Shown one piece after another: positions 45,552 to 61,755 of a stretch of 64,000 nt of DNA. The notes beneath the pieces were generated by a model. The model was given only the letters and a program-made list of their open reading frames with translations, had not been told where the DNA came from and did no database searches. Positions within the stretch are counted from its first letter, which is position 1; each line of letters opens with the position of its first letter. Source of the stretch: Capsaspora owczarzaki ATCC 30864 (lineage: Eukaryota; Opisthokonta; Filasterea); contig NW_011887297.1 of NCBI RefSeq assembly GCF_000151315.2, positions 1,093,587 through 1,157,586 of the forward strand, in the 5' to 3' direction. Made by a program: the position numbers and the translations under genes.

Positions 45552-47552
45552 GCTGTTGCTGTACTTGTTGATGCTGCTGTATTTGTTGCTGTGGTGCGGC
45601 GGCCATGGCCATCAAATGCGGCTGAGGGGGCGAGTCATCGAGCGCAGGTAACCCACCCTCCGCGGCTTCAGCCACTAAATTCGCCCATTGGTCCAGACGA
45701 TCGTTGGCAAGTGCGGCGTCCAGGCCATCCGAGTCGGAATCAGAGTCGCTCGGATCGAAAAAGTCAATTGCAGGGCCGTCATCCTCTTCGCCAGCCTGCT
45801 GCAGGAGCTGGTGCTGTGCCATGAGAAGCGCGGCAGCCGTCGAAGGCTGCGTGGTGGCCGGAACCTGGGGCTGAATCTCAGGAATGCCAATCATCTGGTC
45901 GACGAGATGCTGACGGAAGCGAAAGACGCGGGTGAGCTCCGACGTCACCTCGGGGTCGACCTTCAGAATGGGCTCGCGCGACGGCAAGGACGAGTCAGGC
46001 GGGCCAGAGTACCCTTCCAAAACCCAGCGGTGGTAGCGCAAGCGCTCAACGGTGATGCGCTTTTTCGGATCGACAGTCAGCATGGCACGAATGATGGCTT
46101 GGCTTCCAATCGAGAGATGAGGAGGAACCCTGTACATGCCTGACGCAATTTGGTCGTACAGCTTGCGCACATGTTGCGAGTCGAACGGCAAACTGCCGCA
46201 GAGCAAGGCGTAGAGGATGACGCCCAGACTCCAGACATCCACCTCGGGACCCGTGTACTTGCGACCGCGCACCATTTCGGGTGCTGCGTAATACGGCGAT
46301 CCGCAGAACGTGTCCAGCTGTGCTTGATGCTCGTACATGTTGGAGAAGCCAAAATCGATAATCTTAATGTTCTTGTTCTCGTCCAGCAGAAGATTTTCCG
46401 GCTTCAAATCGCGATGCACGATAAAGTTCTGTCATGTTTTGTTTGTTGCAACGTGCACGTTGCAGGGCACGAGGAGCAGGGGTTGCGGGGGGGGGGTGAG
46501 AACCAAATCGACAATCAAAAAAACGTTTCTGCCAACTTCCCTTCCCCCCGCCTCCAAGCCGTGTGTGTGCGTGCGTGTGTGGATGTATATTCTGCTGACG
46601 CTTTCTCACCTGGTGGCAATAGTCGACAGCAGAGAGAATCTGTCGGAAAAACTTGCGCGCCTCGGGCTCGTTGACCCGCGTGCGTGTGACAATGTAGTCG
46701 AACAGCTCGCCGCCAGCGGCTTGCTCCATGATGAGCGTAATCGATGTCTCGGATTCAATCACATCGTAAATGTGCACAATGTGGGGATGGTGTAGGACTT
46801 TCAGCGCTCGAATTTCCCGCGCAAGCCGTGTCGCGTGTTTGTCTGTTGTCAAGTTGGCCTTTTCAATGGATTTGATCGCGACCTGTCAAAAACCCAAAAA
46901 GCACAAAAAAACATGAGTCAGACAATCACCCATCCAAAAAAAAAGTGAAGCTGGAGGTGAGTCTCCAGGACAAAGGAAAGTGCAGTGCATCCTTTGATGG
47001 ATGTATCGCCGAGATTGCACACCTCGCTGCAATTAAGCACTCAAAGGAGAAAAAGATTAGAAAAAGGGTGATGTTAGATTGAGGTTTGGCGTATTTGCTC
47101 CCTCAAGCAACACTTTCCGATCGAGGGCAGATCGTCGCAGACGAAGGGAAGGACCCAAAACACGAAGTAGGGGGGGGGGGCGCGGATCCAATGAAGCAAC
47201 CGTGCACAAGAACGCGTCCATCCGCAATGGCATGGGGCGGCGCGACGGGTGCGTAACAAATTGGACGCGGGGGATATCTGACCCGGCTCATAAAAAACGT
47301 CCTAAAACACCCCAAAACAAGGCTCGTTTCGTTTCGTTTCGCTTCGTTGCTTTTTTTTTTTGCTTTTTACCTGCTGGCCAGTGTGGATGTGGATGCCCTG
47401 CTTGACCTTGCCGTAGGTGCCTTCGCCGAGAGTCTTGCCAATGCGGTACTTGCCGACGAGGGTGTCTGGCGGATGCTGGAACGGCGATTGATGATGTGGA
47501 GGCGCAACGGGGAAAATCACAGCCGGCACCCCTCCGCCCGCGCTGCTGGGAT

Positions 47553-47639
<87 letters not shown>

Positions 47640-48648
47640 CTCCGTGGCTGTCACGCGTATTGGGGCTGTTTATGGGGTTGCTGTTGTTGCTGCTAATGCT
47701 GCTGCTGGGAGATGGCTGGGGTTGCTGCTGCTGCTGCGATGATGGTAGATCTGGATTCGCAGTGTTTTTCAGCGCGCCCTCCGATGCAACTGACGCAACT
47801 GACGCCACGTCTGCTGCCTCTCGCTCTGCTCCCGCCGTTCCTACTGCCACGGAAGATACCGATGCTACTCTGTCGGTGCAGGACTCGGGAGGAGCACTGG
47901 TGCTTGCTGATGCTTGGTGGCCCAGAGTGTTACCGTTGCTGCGAAAGCCGTGTGGAACGGATGCGCCCGTCCGAGGCGCAGTGCTGCTCGCGTCCGCGGC
48001 GTCGCTCGTGCTCGAGGACGCATCAGCACTCGCGTGCACTGGTCGCCGCTGGGGCGGAGGCTGCAGATGCACGGAAGCAGCACCCGATGAATCAGGGGAC
48101 GCCGCCTCATCATCATCGAACTCTCGACTGGAACCGCAGCTACTGCTGCCATTCCGGCTGTGACTACTAGTGCGAACGGTGCTGCGACTGGTGTCGTTGT
48201 CACTACTACTGCTGCTGCTGCTGCTGCTGTGGGCGAGGTCGACGATGGGCGCAACTGGCGACACTGGCGAAGGGAAGGGGTTGGCGTGGACCGCCGAAAC
48301 GCTCAAATTCGCATTCGCATCGACATGCACTTCCGGCGAAGGCTCAGTCTCGCATGCCGGCCCTGCCGCTGCCACGGTTGACAGCAGTAGTACCGGCGGT
48401 GGCTGTGATAGTTGTGGGGCGCCGACAGTCCCGACGGAGATGGGAATCGCCGACGCGACGGACGATGGCGCGAAACCCGCTGCGAATGTTGACAAGTCTG
48501 CTGTTGTGGCACCCACCCGGCCTTGCGAGCCTGGCTCAACGACCGCCTCGGGAACGATGCTGGCATCGGAATACGACACGGCATGCTCCGTCACGGAAGC
48601 TCGCTGCACCACCGTGCCGAGCACGACTGCAGGATTCCGACTCGCCAT
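43561..48648 (-). CDS. CAMK-like Ser/Thr kinase with KA1 domain (MARK/KIN1/PAR-1-like)
   Basis: Exons 47371-48648, 46610-46882 and 43561-46428 give about 1472 residues. After a Ser-rich N-terminal extension of about 395 residues comes the kinase: GEGTYGKVKQG, VAIKSIEK, HRDLKPENLLL, DFGFSN and the T-loop LDTFCGSPYYAAPE with the LKB1-type Thr. A very long Gln/Ser-rich linker (about residues 690-1365) follows. The last 100 residues are a KA1 domain (PPKEILAEVRRALVRANI, EVCHIPRLSLYGLHVKRIRG), which in MARK/KIN1 binds acidic phospholipids. No UBA domain was recognised after the kinase. The family controls cell polarity and microtubules. Triplet repeats code Ser and Gln runs. Confidence 0.9.
45491..45552. 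repeat. (GTT)n / CAA repeat coding a Gln run in the kinase
   Basis: About 20 CAA codons on the minus strand, flanked by CAG codons and His-rich sequence. Confidence 0.95.
47557..47638. repeat. (CTG)n / AGC repeat coding a Ser run in the kinase
   Basis: About 27 uninterrupted triplets, read as AGC (Ser) on the minus strand within the N-terminal extension. Purity suggests recent length change. Confidence 0.95.
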
Positions 48649-49138
48649 TCGCACCCGCTCGCGGCAAATGAGTTGTTGATGTTTTCAAAGACCTCTCTCT
48701 CCGTTTCGTTTATTCCAGAGTAATGTGGGCTTCAGTGGCTGAATGTTCGGTTGATGTGTTGGCTGAGGACGGGGATTGAAATGCTCAGAGGGCGATGCGA
48801 TGACGTGAAAAAAAAAAACACGAGAAAAAAAAAACACGGAAAAAAAAAAAAGACTGAGCACCAAAAAATCATGACTCACAGTGTCAAGTTGTGAGCGATG
48901 AATATCAACAGACTTGACAAGATCCGGGCACGAAATGTTGTCATCGTAAAGACCAGAACAACGAACAAATGAAACATGTCCAACAACGACAGTGAATCAC
49001 AACGACAACGGAGGAAAAAAAAAGAAAAAAAAAAGCTGTATTGCAAAAAATGAAAATAATAATAACACCTGGATGTAATACTGTATCAACCCAAAAGAAA
49101 GAAAAAAAGGAAAGACCGCCTCGACTCCTCCGTCTCGA
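48649..49138. other. Intergenic region, kinase start / centriolin-like end
   Basis: 490 bp with three A runs near 48809-48850 and others near 49015-49035. Presumably the kinase promoter and the centriolin-like 3' UTR. No gene is seen. Confidence 0.5.
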
Positions 49139-54248
<5,110 letters not shown>

Positions 54249-54457
54249 TTGGCGCGCTCGAAAACGAAGAAAGAAATAAAGGAACTGATTTCTTTTTTTT
54301 CTTTCTTTCTTTCTTTCTTATTTGTTCACTTTCGCCTCATTCGCCTTGGAAACCCCCGCCCCTCCTGCCGCCCAAGTAAATACAACTATGAACACGAGCG
54401 TGCAAAAAAAAATACTACTGTATTAGACGAGCTGACTGACCGGTTGGCATCACTGTT

Positions 54458-56047
54458 TCACTCAAACAAAGCAATCAAACCCATCAACCCGACACCAGCG
54501 ACGAACGCGAGCGCTTCGATCAGGAAGAAGAGGATGGCCCACGTGGTGGAGCGCGATCGGACATGGCTGTCGTCCAGAAGCTCGGGCACGACGGTGACGA
54601 GTGCGATATAGATAAAGCCGCCGGCAGCGAACGGCGCAATCCACGACGAGGATTCGGCAATGCCCTCTGACATGAGTCCGAGGAAGGTGCCGCACACCGC
54701 GCCGATGGCTGTGGAGAACTGCGCCAGGATGGCTTGCTTCTTGGACATGCCGCAGCGAATCAGAATCGCATAGTCGCCCAGCTCGTGCGGAATCTCGTGC
54801 ATCAACACGGCAATCGTCGTCGTCAGACCAACACGGCCGCCGTGCAGGTACATGGCTCCGATCGCCATGCCGTCCGTAAAGTTGTGGGCAAAGTCGGCCA
54901 CAAGGTTCAGCCAGCCCGCAGCCTTCATGCCGGCAGCGCGAGCAAGCTCCTCTTCTTCGTGCTGGTGGTCGTGGTGCTCGTGAGCATGGCCATGACCGTC
55001 TTTGTTTGCGCCGTCCTTGCTGCTGGCCGCCTTCTTGGCTGAATCGGAGGCAGCAGGCTCCGCATGGGAATGCGAGTGCGACTGGCGACCCAGCAGGCGC
55101 ATGATTTTCTCAATCACAAAGAAGGCAAAGATGCCAGACACAATCCACAGTCCGATCAACAGGCCAGCCGTGTGCGGATCGGCCGAGGAGTGAGAGTGCG
55201 CATGCGAATGCGAATGCGAGTGCGAGTGACCACCGTTGTCGTCGCCGCCCTCAGAGTGCGGGGCGAACGAGTGCGGAAGCAGGTGCAAAAAGACATCACC
55301 AAGCAGACCACCGGCCGCAAAGCTGAGCAGGACCTTGAGCAGCGGCGAGGCGTGGGTTGCAGACGCAGCCTTATCCAGCGGAATGAAGAAGAGCAGGGCG
55401 ATCGGCAGAATGCTAATCAGAGCGGTTGAGCCCAGCGCATGGATCCAGGCGGGGCTGCCAAAAGCAACGGACGTGGCAGATGCGTCGTCGTGACTGTGGT
55501 CGTGGGAGCAATCATCGTGGTGGTCGTGGTTGTGAGCTTGGTCCGGAACGGGAGATGATTGGGCACTCGGAGTGATTGCGTTCTTGGAGACTGCCGCTGC
55601 CGCTGCCGCCTGGCCAGCGTGGGCATGCTCGTGGCTATGACCATGTCCGTGGTCGTGATCGTGGTCGTGGTCGTGGTTGTGGTCGTGGTCGTGGTCGTGG
55701 TTGTGGTTGTGATTGTGTGCTTGGCTGGGTGCTTGGTCTGCAGCTTGGATTGGCACGGCTGCGACAGCGACAATCCGCGGCTCGCCAGCGTGGGCATGCT
55801 CGTGGCTATGGCCGTGACTATGGCTATGGCTATGGCCGTGATCGTGGCTATGTGCGTGGTTGTGGCCTTGGCTGTGTTGCTGACGCGCGGCAGCGGCAAC
55901 GTTGACTGCCTTTCCGTACTTGCCCGCACCATTGACGGCTGCGTGTGCGTGCGCATGAGCGTTCTCCTGGGCCAGCGAGCCAGCAGCCACCAGCAGCTGG
56001 ATCAGCGCGACCGAGCACAGCACAACGACCAACCGACGACTGCGCAT
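54458..56047 (-). CDS. SLC39A7: ZIP zinc transporter SLC39A7 (ZIP7/Catsup type)
   Basis: It releases zinc from the ER or Golgi into the cytosol. A single exon codes 529 residues. A signal peptide (residues 1-26) leads into a luminal His-rich region (HSHDHGHSHSHSHGHSHEH and two similar blocks). The transporter core has the metal-site helices HNFTDGMAIGA and HEIPHELGDYAIL, the latter being the LIV-1 subfamily HEXPHE motif. More His-rich loops lie between the membrane spans, as in ZIP7. The start codon is shared with a 215-bp divergent gap to the next gene. Confidence 0.95.
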   Translation of the reverse strand: MRSRRLVVVLCSVALIQLLVAAGSLAQENAHAHAHAAVNGAGKYGKAVNVAAAARQQHSQGHNHAHSHDHGHSHSHSHGHSHEHAHAGEPRIVAVAAVPIQAADQAPSQAHNHNHNHDHDHDHNHDHDHDHDHGHGHSHEHAHAGQAAAAAAVSKNAITPSAQSSPVPDQAHNHDHHDDCSHDHSHDDASATSVAFGSPAWIHALGSTALISILPIALLFFIPLDKAASATHASPLLKVLLSFAAGGLLGDVFLHLLPHSFAPHSEGGDDNGGHSHSHSHSHAHSHSSADPHTAGLLIGLWIVSGIFAFFVIEKIMRLLGRQSHSHSHAEPAASDSAKKAASSKDGANKDGHGHAHEHHDHQHEEEELARAAGMKAAGWLNLVADFAHNFTDGMAIGAMYLHGGRVGLTTTIAVLMHEIPHELGDYAILIRCGMSKKQAILAQFSTAIGAVCGTFLGLMSEGIAESSSWIAPFAAGGFIYIALVTVVPELLDDSHVRSRSTTWAILFFLIEALAFVAGVGLMGLIALFE

Positions 56048-56262
56048 CGATGAAGTGGGAAAAGAAACAAAAAAAAAAAAAAAAAAAAAAAAACAAGACT
56101 ACCATTTCTGAGCGCTGAGCACAGCTAAGCCTTTTGTTGTTGTTGTTGTAGAGTTCTGACTCACAATAAAAAGCGCTTGCTAACACAGCTTGCTTTTTCA
56201 GTTCTTTTTTATTTTTCATTCACGATTCAGAATCACAAAATCACAATCAGATTGATATTGGG
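56048..56262. promoter_or_regulatory. Divergent promoter, ZIP7 / orphan gene
   Basis: Only 215 bp separate the two starts, with a 24-base A run near 56070-56092 and a (TTG)n stretch near 56135. Shared regulation is plausible but not shown. Confidence 0.45.
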
Positions 56263-57228
56263 ATGGAGCGTTGTGTGCCGGCGACGCCATTCTGGACACC
56301 CGACACGGTGGACTGGATTTTCCAGCAAGCACACGCAAACAACATAGAGATCCGAACAAACCACCTGCACGTGCAGGAGAAGCGGTCAATAAAGCTGGGG
56401 TCGTGGTTTGTGTTTGATAGCAGCCTGATTCGACGGTGGCGAGACTCGTACAATTGGTGCAAGGCGTACATGACCCACACGACCAAAAAGTCCGAGCACG
56501 TCTACCGCGAGCGCAACGGCAACCTGTACAAGATCTTTTATAGCTGTCCAACGTCGTCGCCGCTGCGTCTGGTGTGCTACACCGACCGAAGTCCAATAGC
56601 GAATGTCGTGAAAAACGATCAACAGCTAGTTAAAACACATCTTAATCGCAGCGATCAAGCCGAGGATGCGTCGGGGTGGGCTGACCTTCTGAGGCAATCC
56701 AGGGAGCAGCCTTATTACGAGCAGATATCGCTGCGGCCACTGCTGCCGCGGCCATGCATCAGCGAGCACGAGGAGACGCAGGGGGCGGGCGACAACGTGG
56801 AGTCAAACAGCGGTACAGACGCCTTCCAATCGCTGCTCTGGGCTGCATGCATGGAGCAGGAGCAGCCTCGCCCGATTCGCGCGATACCTGCAGAGACTAG
56901 CGCTGCACCATCCGCGAAGAGAACGCTCGAGCAGGCCGAGCAGGGCGAGCCGGACGAGAAGGTGGTGCCGCCTCACCACAAGCGATTTGCCGAAGAGGAC
57001 GGCATGTCCAAGCCGTCTCGTCCATCACCCCACTCCCCTATTGCTGTCGTCACAAATATCGATGCCAGTACCACACACAGGATACCGAACGACCCGACAG
57101 AGTCTGATGCGAGCTCGCCCCCGTCCGACGCTGAAACACTCTCGCCCAGCAGCTCCCCACGGCAGCCGCCGTTTCCGAATCTTCCAAATTTGTATCCTGT
57201 TCCGCATCTATCCGAGCGGTGGGGGTGA
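56263..57228 (+). CDS. Orphan protein with conserved-looking N-terminal domain and disordered tail
   Basis: I do not recognise this 321-residue single-exon protein. The first 115 residues look folded and rich in aromatic, basic and Cys residues (FWTPDTVDWIFQQAHANN, GSWFVFDSSLIRRWRDSYNW, RNGNLYKIFYSCP, RLVCYTD). The remaining 200 are Pro/Ser/Glu-rich and disordered, with basic patches (SAKRTLEQ, PPHHKRF) that could be nuclear signals. The layout is that of a transcription factor or chromatin protein with one N-terminal domain, which is inference only. The ATG is the first in frame. Confidence 0.65.
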   Translation: MERCVPATPFWTPDTVDWIFQQAHANNIEIRTNHLHVQEKRSIKLGSWFVFDSSLIRRWRDSYNWCKAYMTHTTKKSEHVYRERNGNLYKIFYSCPTSSPLRLVCYTDRSPIANVVKNDQQLVKTHLNRSDQAEDASGWADLLRQSREQPYYEQISLRPLLPRPCISEHEETQGAGDNVESNSGTDAFQSLLWAACMEQEQPRPIRAIPAETSAAPSAKRTLEQAEQGEPDEKVVPPHHKRFAEEDGMSKPSRPSPHSPIAVVTNIDASTTHRIPNDPTESDASSPPSDAETLSPSSSPRQPPFPNLPNLYPVPHLSERWG

Positions 57229-57442
57229 TTGTTCGCTCTGGCGGTATTGTGATGTAACCAACAAAGCAAGTTTTTGTTTGAAAACACTGATTTTTTTGGT
57301 TTTGAAACAGTGACCCAGAACGCAGAAGAAGAACAACAATCCAGTCATGCCGCAAAACACATGTCAGTTCGGTAGCAAGACACGTCTCGAGTAATCACAT
57401 CGGGGACAGTGGCCATGCAAGCCCGTGTGCCTGGCTTTGTTT

Positions 57443-57809
57443 TTACTTCTTGGTCTGCTGGTAGGCGGCGCCGACAGCGCGGGCGACGTCACCGAATGAA
57501 GTGCCTTCAGGGAGGGTAGCCTTGATGCGGTGGTAGTTCTCCTTCGTGAACTTAGCGTAGGAGTTGAGCGGCTTCCCGCCCTTGGCGGCAGGTGCGGCGA
57601 CCACAGCCTTTTTGGCAGCCGGCTTGGCAGCGGCAGCCTTGGAAGGAGCTGCAACCACGACAGCAAGCACGCCGATTGTTTGATCGAAGAAAGTTAGCAA
57701 AAAGGAAAGGGGTGCACACAAATTGCGGGGGAGGGCCCTTACCGAGAGCGGCGGCGCGCATCGAGATGGCGCGAGCGGGGGTGGCAACGAGGGAGCGAGC
57801 GACGAACAT
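57443..57809 (-). CDS. Small mitochondrial HMG/YABBY-like DNA-binding protein
   Basis: Exons 57743-57809 and 57443-57648 code 90 residues. The N-terminus MFVARSLVATPARAISMRAA is a typical mitochondrial presequence. An Ala/Lys linker (KAAAAKPAAKKA) follows, like those of basic chromatin proteins. The last 43 residues (KPLNSYAKFTKENYHRIKAT, then FGDVARAVGAAYQ) resemble the first two helices of an HMG box or the YABBY domain (PSAYNRFIKEE..RIK). It may coat mitochondrial DNA, by analogy with TFAM/Abf2, but has only a half-size single box. Confidence 0.65.
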
Positions 57810-58437
57810 GGCTATCGGTTTGATTTCTGTGCAAGAGGGTTGTAAATCAGCCAAAAAAAAAAAGGTGAGTTGCAATGAGAAGTTGAGCAACCCGAGGTTT
57901 TTGGTTTTGCCTGAATTTGGCGATTCACTTTTCAGAAAAACAAAAGTCTTGGCGAAAAAGCAACAAAAAAATCACGAGCTCGATTGTCTCCACGAGCTCA
58001 TAATCAAAGTAAAAAAACGAGGATGCAACGAGAACGAACGATGGTGCGATTGGAGTGGGGAATGGCGCCGAAAAAAAAAAAAAACGAATGGGCTGAAAAA
58101 TTCAAATCATCAACGTCAAAAGAGAGACGTTGATGCTCGCGTCGAGTCACTTGCTCCTGCTCCGAGCTACCGTCGACGGCATCCTATGAGCAACATTCGA
58201 CGCGCCACTGTGCCGCCCTTCCCCCCCCCCAATGCTCGTCCATGCCGGGGAAAACGGTAAGAGTGGAGGTGGAATGCCGTCATTCAAAAAACGGCTTGGG
58301 CATTTGCTGGCCTGGCCTCCCTGCTCGACCCTTCTCCTTCACCCTCACGACGCGGGAAAGGAGTTTCAGTCGACGGTCGCATCAGAGAGGCCGGCCGCTC
58401 AACGCTCCAGAGCGCAAGCACCAGAGATCGTGCATTT

Positions 58438-58470
<33 letters not shown>

Positions 58471-59175
58471 CTCTTCTTTACTGACGATCCGTCTGCACAA
58501 CACATGGCAGTTCGGCTACCCCGTTCTGCAGCTGTGGGTGGCATGTGACTATGCGCATGCGTTCTGTTGCGCAGGTTGGCGTAGAGTGCAGTGGTGGAGC
58601 AGCGTTTGGTACCGTTTGAACGAGCAACAAAATGAGAACTGATTTTTAAAAAATAAAAATAAAACGAAAAATATTGAAAAACAAAAAAAAAAAAAAAAAG
58701 GAAAAAAGGCGCGAAAAATTCGCCAAGAAGAGCGGTCAACATAAAAAACCGCCGAAACTTGCTCGCCCCACCCCCTTGCTCTGGACTGGGTCTACTCGCC
58801 ACTGCGATGTGCTCTGCTCAATGGAGGGGCGAGTGCCCATGGCCGACTGTCGAATCGGTCGCGCTGCCATCACCATTTCAATTCCCACGGGAAATCGCCA
58901 AGATTGTTGTTGTTATTGTGCTCATCATCAAACTTCCGCAACAACTTGAATGTCAACAAGATGAAGCCCAACACCGTCCCACCCCCGCGTCAAAGCATGG
59001 TGCTTGACCTTATGGTTTGGCGAAATGTGCATTTCAGCGATTTTACAACCAAAAGAAATAAACGCCAAGACAGACGGCAAGGTCGCACAAGGCACTGTAC
59101 AAAATCAAATGAACAACACCACCGTCTGTTGCAAAACGGAATCCATCATTTCAACCTCGTTGGAACTGGTGTCGG
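57810..59175. other. Intergenic region without recognised gene
   Basis: 1366 bp with A runs (58070-58083, 58683-58698), T runs (58436-58468) and a C run near 58210. Short open frames lack domains. It should hold the mini-HMG promoter and the DHRS7B 3' UTR. Confidence 0.5.
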
Positions 59176-60293
59176 TCACCGTGACCCAGCCGGAGCTTGC
59201 TCCAATCGTCGCTGCTTCTCGGCGCGCTTCGCCATCAGACGAGCCAGTAGATCGGGAAGAAGGTACCGCAGCAGGATGGCCAGACGAGCATCGAGCGGAG
59301 CCAGCACCAGTTCAGTGCGGTTGAGGGCCATCGACGAGAGCATCTTCTCGGCCACAAACGAGGGCTTGTAGCCCTTGGCAGTGGTTTCGTCCATCTGGCC
59401 ATGTGCAGAGCCATCTCCGGTGAGGGCATTCAGCGACAGGTTTGTTTGCACGTAGCCAGGGCAGCACAGAGTGACACGGAGGCCGCGGCCGGCAACCTCC
59501 GCTCGCAACGAATCAAAGTATCCGTGCACGGCGTGCTTGGACGCGGCGTACGCGGAACGGAAGCCAATGCCAAGCTTGCCTTGGACGCTGCTCACGACAC
59601 CGATATGGCCAGTGCCGCGGGCCAGCATTCCTGGCAGAACGAGCTTGGTGATTTGCGCGGCGCCGAAAAAGTTGACCTGCATGACACGCGCCTCCATCTC
59701 ATTCTGAGACTCGAGCACAGATGCCCGAGTGCTGATACCAGAGTTGTTGATCAGCACATCCACGACGCCGCTGTACTGCGCGAGAACGATGCGAGTGGCG
59801 CTTGCGATCGCGTCCGGCGTAGCAGCCAAGTCCAACGCGACAATCCGGGGCTCGGGCGGTGTCGGAATGCCTGCAGGCAACCGCTGAGCAATGCACTGCT
59901 GGCGGACGCGCTCGAGCTCGGCGGTGCGTCGCGAGCTGAGGATTAACGTCGCGCCGCACTTGTACAGCTCCATGGCCAGCGCTGGAGCCCGCCCCGCCCG
60001 AGTGACCAAGTGCAACGAGATATGTCATCAAAAACAAGTCAGTCAGTCAGTCAGTCAGTCAGTCAGTCAAGTCTGTCAGTCAAGTCCGTCGGTGATCCGG
60101 AAGCCTCATCGTCACTTCTCTCCCATTGTCCAGATTACCCACCTTCGCCAATGCCTGACGACGCGCCAGTCAGCCACACGACCTTGCCACGAAAGTACGA
60201 GCGACGTGCTGCGACTTCGCGTCGGGGCTTGAGAACGCGTCGGTGCAGGAGAAACACTAAGGCAGCGAGCGCCGCCCAAACCCAAGGCTTCAT
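59176..60293 (-). CDS. DHRS7B: Short-chain dehydrogenase, DHRS7B-like
   Basis: An NAD(P)H-dependent reductase. In animals DHRS7B (PexRAP) reduces acyl-dihydroxyacetone phosphate for ether-lipid synthesis. Exons 60143-60293 and 59176-59981 code 318 residues. An N-terminal membrane anchor (WVWAALAALVFLLHRR) precedes the cofactor motif TGASSGIGEA, which is split by the intron. NNSGIS, VSSVQGKLGIGFRSAYAASK with the catalytic Ser-Tyr-Lys, and PGYVQTNLSLNALTGDGS all follow the DHRS7B pattern closely. The intron contains an AGTC tetranucleotide repeat. Confidence 0.92.
60037..60068 (+). repeat. (AGTC)n microsatellite in the DHRS7B intron
   Basis: Eight perfect AGTC units, followed by two diverged copies of the same block. 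Confidence 0.9.
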
Positions 60294-60605
60294 GCTGTGT
60301 GACGGTGAAGCAAAATACAGTTTGCGACTGAGATGGACAGAACGAGCCAAAACAAGAGGAAGAAGAAGAAGGAAAAAAAGAAATCTATTCTCAAACTACA
60401 AGCAACATGGACAGACAAAGCCACGAACGAACAAAAAGGAAAGTACAGAGAGAGGTAAGGACGGATAGCAAATGAAGGTTGGAAGACGAGAGATGAAGAA
60501 AATATGATCGAGCACACGAGTGCAACCCAGCCGGCGGTGGGAGAGAAGCACAAGGCACTCGACATCAGTACAGACAAACAAATGCAGAACAGCAACAGCG
60601 CAAAA
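60294..60605. other. Intergenic region, DHRS7B / PP1-motif gene
   Basis: 312 bp, purine-rich on the plus strand. No gene or defined element is seen. Confidence 0.4.
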
Positions 60606-61755
60606 TCACCAGATCATGGCTGCAAGATCATCCTCAAGATTGGTTACGTCGGTGATTTCGTCTCGGGCAGTGGTGGTGATTTGTCGACCAGCAACATTAA
60701 GGGCCATCGTGGCTTGGTCTGGGCGAGCCAGTGCCGCCACACGCAGCGTGGACAAAATTTGGTCTTCGTTGTCGTCGGCATTGCCTTCGTTCATGGGCTC
60801 GGTGTCCATCTCTGTCGCCAGCTCCTGGTTGAACTCAATCTCGCCCTCAAACTCGACGTATGGGATTTCATTCTCTTCTTCGAAAAATGAGACCGAGAGG
60901 TTCTGTGGCAGGAACAGGAATCAAGGAATCGTCAGAAATTGCATCCTCCGCCCATACACGCTTCCAAAACAAAGAAGAAAAGGATGGCTCGACCCTTAAA
61001 ATAACACGGCACCCCCACCTTTTTTGGTTTGGTCGAAACAACTGGCGCCGGTGCTGGTTGGGCATTCATCTGCAGCGCTTTGGGAACGAGTGGTGCAGCA
61101 TCCTGCATCCAAAATCAAAGTACAGAACAAAAGCACACAACCATGGGTGAGTGGAAGCACAGAAATCTCTCAACCTCGACCGAAAGACAAGAAGAAAAAA
61201 ACTCACGGGAATATGACGGTTGCCAAGGGCAGAAATATTGCCGCGCTCAAGCGTGTTGAAGCGGGCCGAGTTAGCGGAAAAGTCTCGATTGGTCGAGTGC
61301 GTCGGTCGATATGTGTCGCGGGAAGCAAGATTGTCCATCCAGGATGCGTTTGCGGCAGAGACGGCTGCAGCGGACGAGGTGGGTGCATCGGGGTCGTGGA
61401 TTTGCTGCATGGCGGCAACTTGCTGTGGAGTCATGGAGATGCTGCCGTTGGGCGAGCTCGACTTGCGCTCTTTGACCTCCATAATGTGACGCTTCCAGAT
61501 GGGTATTGCTGCCAAGCGCTCGGCTTCGGCCGCAGCCTTCTTCTTGGACTCGAAGTCCTTCTCCTTCTTGCTTCTCCTTAGCGCAGCCTTCCACTGTGGC
61601 TCGGACGAGAAGCGGCTGTCGTCCTCTCGGTCGTCCATCGGCTGGGCGTTGCTGCCGCCTGCCTCAGCGCCCGGCCGCACAATCGCGGTCGACGCCACAA
61701 TATTGGGGAGCTTCTGCGCCGGGATTGCCGGTCCTTTTTGCCGCGCAAGAGACAT
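60606..61755 (-). CDS. Small protein with WKR actin-type motif and SVSF PP1-type motif (taperin/phostensin-like?)
   Basis: Exons 61207-61755, 61019-61102 and 60606-60902 join in phase 0 to 309 residues. No catalytic domain is seen. A charged helix (RRSKKEKDFESKKKAAAEAE) leads into AIPIWKRHIMEVKERK, which resembles the actin-linked P.WKR motif of espin, taperin and phostensin. After a Pro-rich linker comes NLSVSFFEEENEIPYVE, a possible PP1-docking RVxF-type site as in taperin. The C-terminus is acidic. The family assignment is tentative; the frame and exon phases support a real gene. Splice donors are GTGAGT and GTGGGG. Confidence 0.6.

Noticed and set aside
60037-60068. AGTC array considered as a CRISPR or satellite
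   Set aside because: Units are contiguous 4-mers without spacers, so it is a microsatellite.
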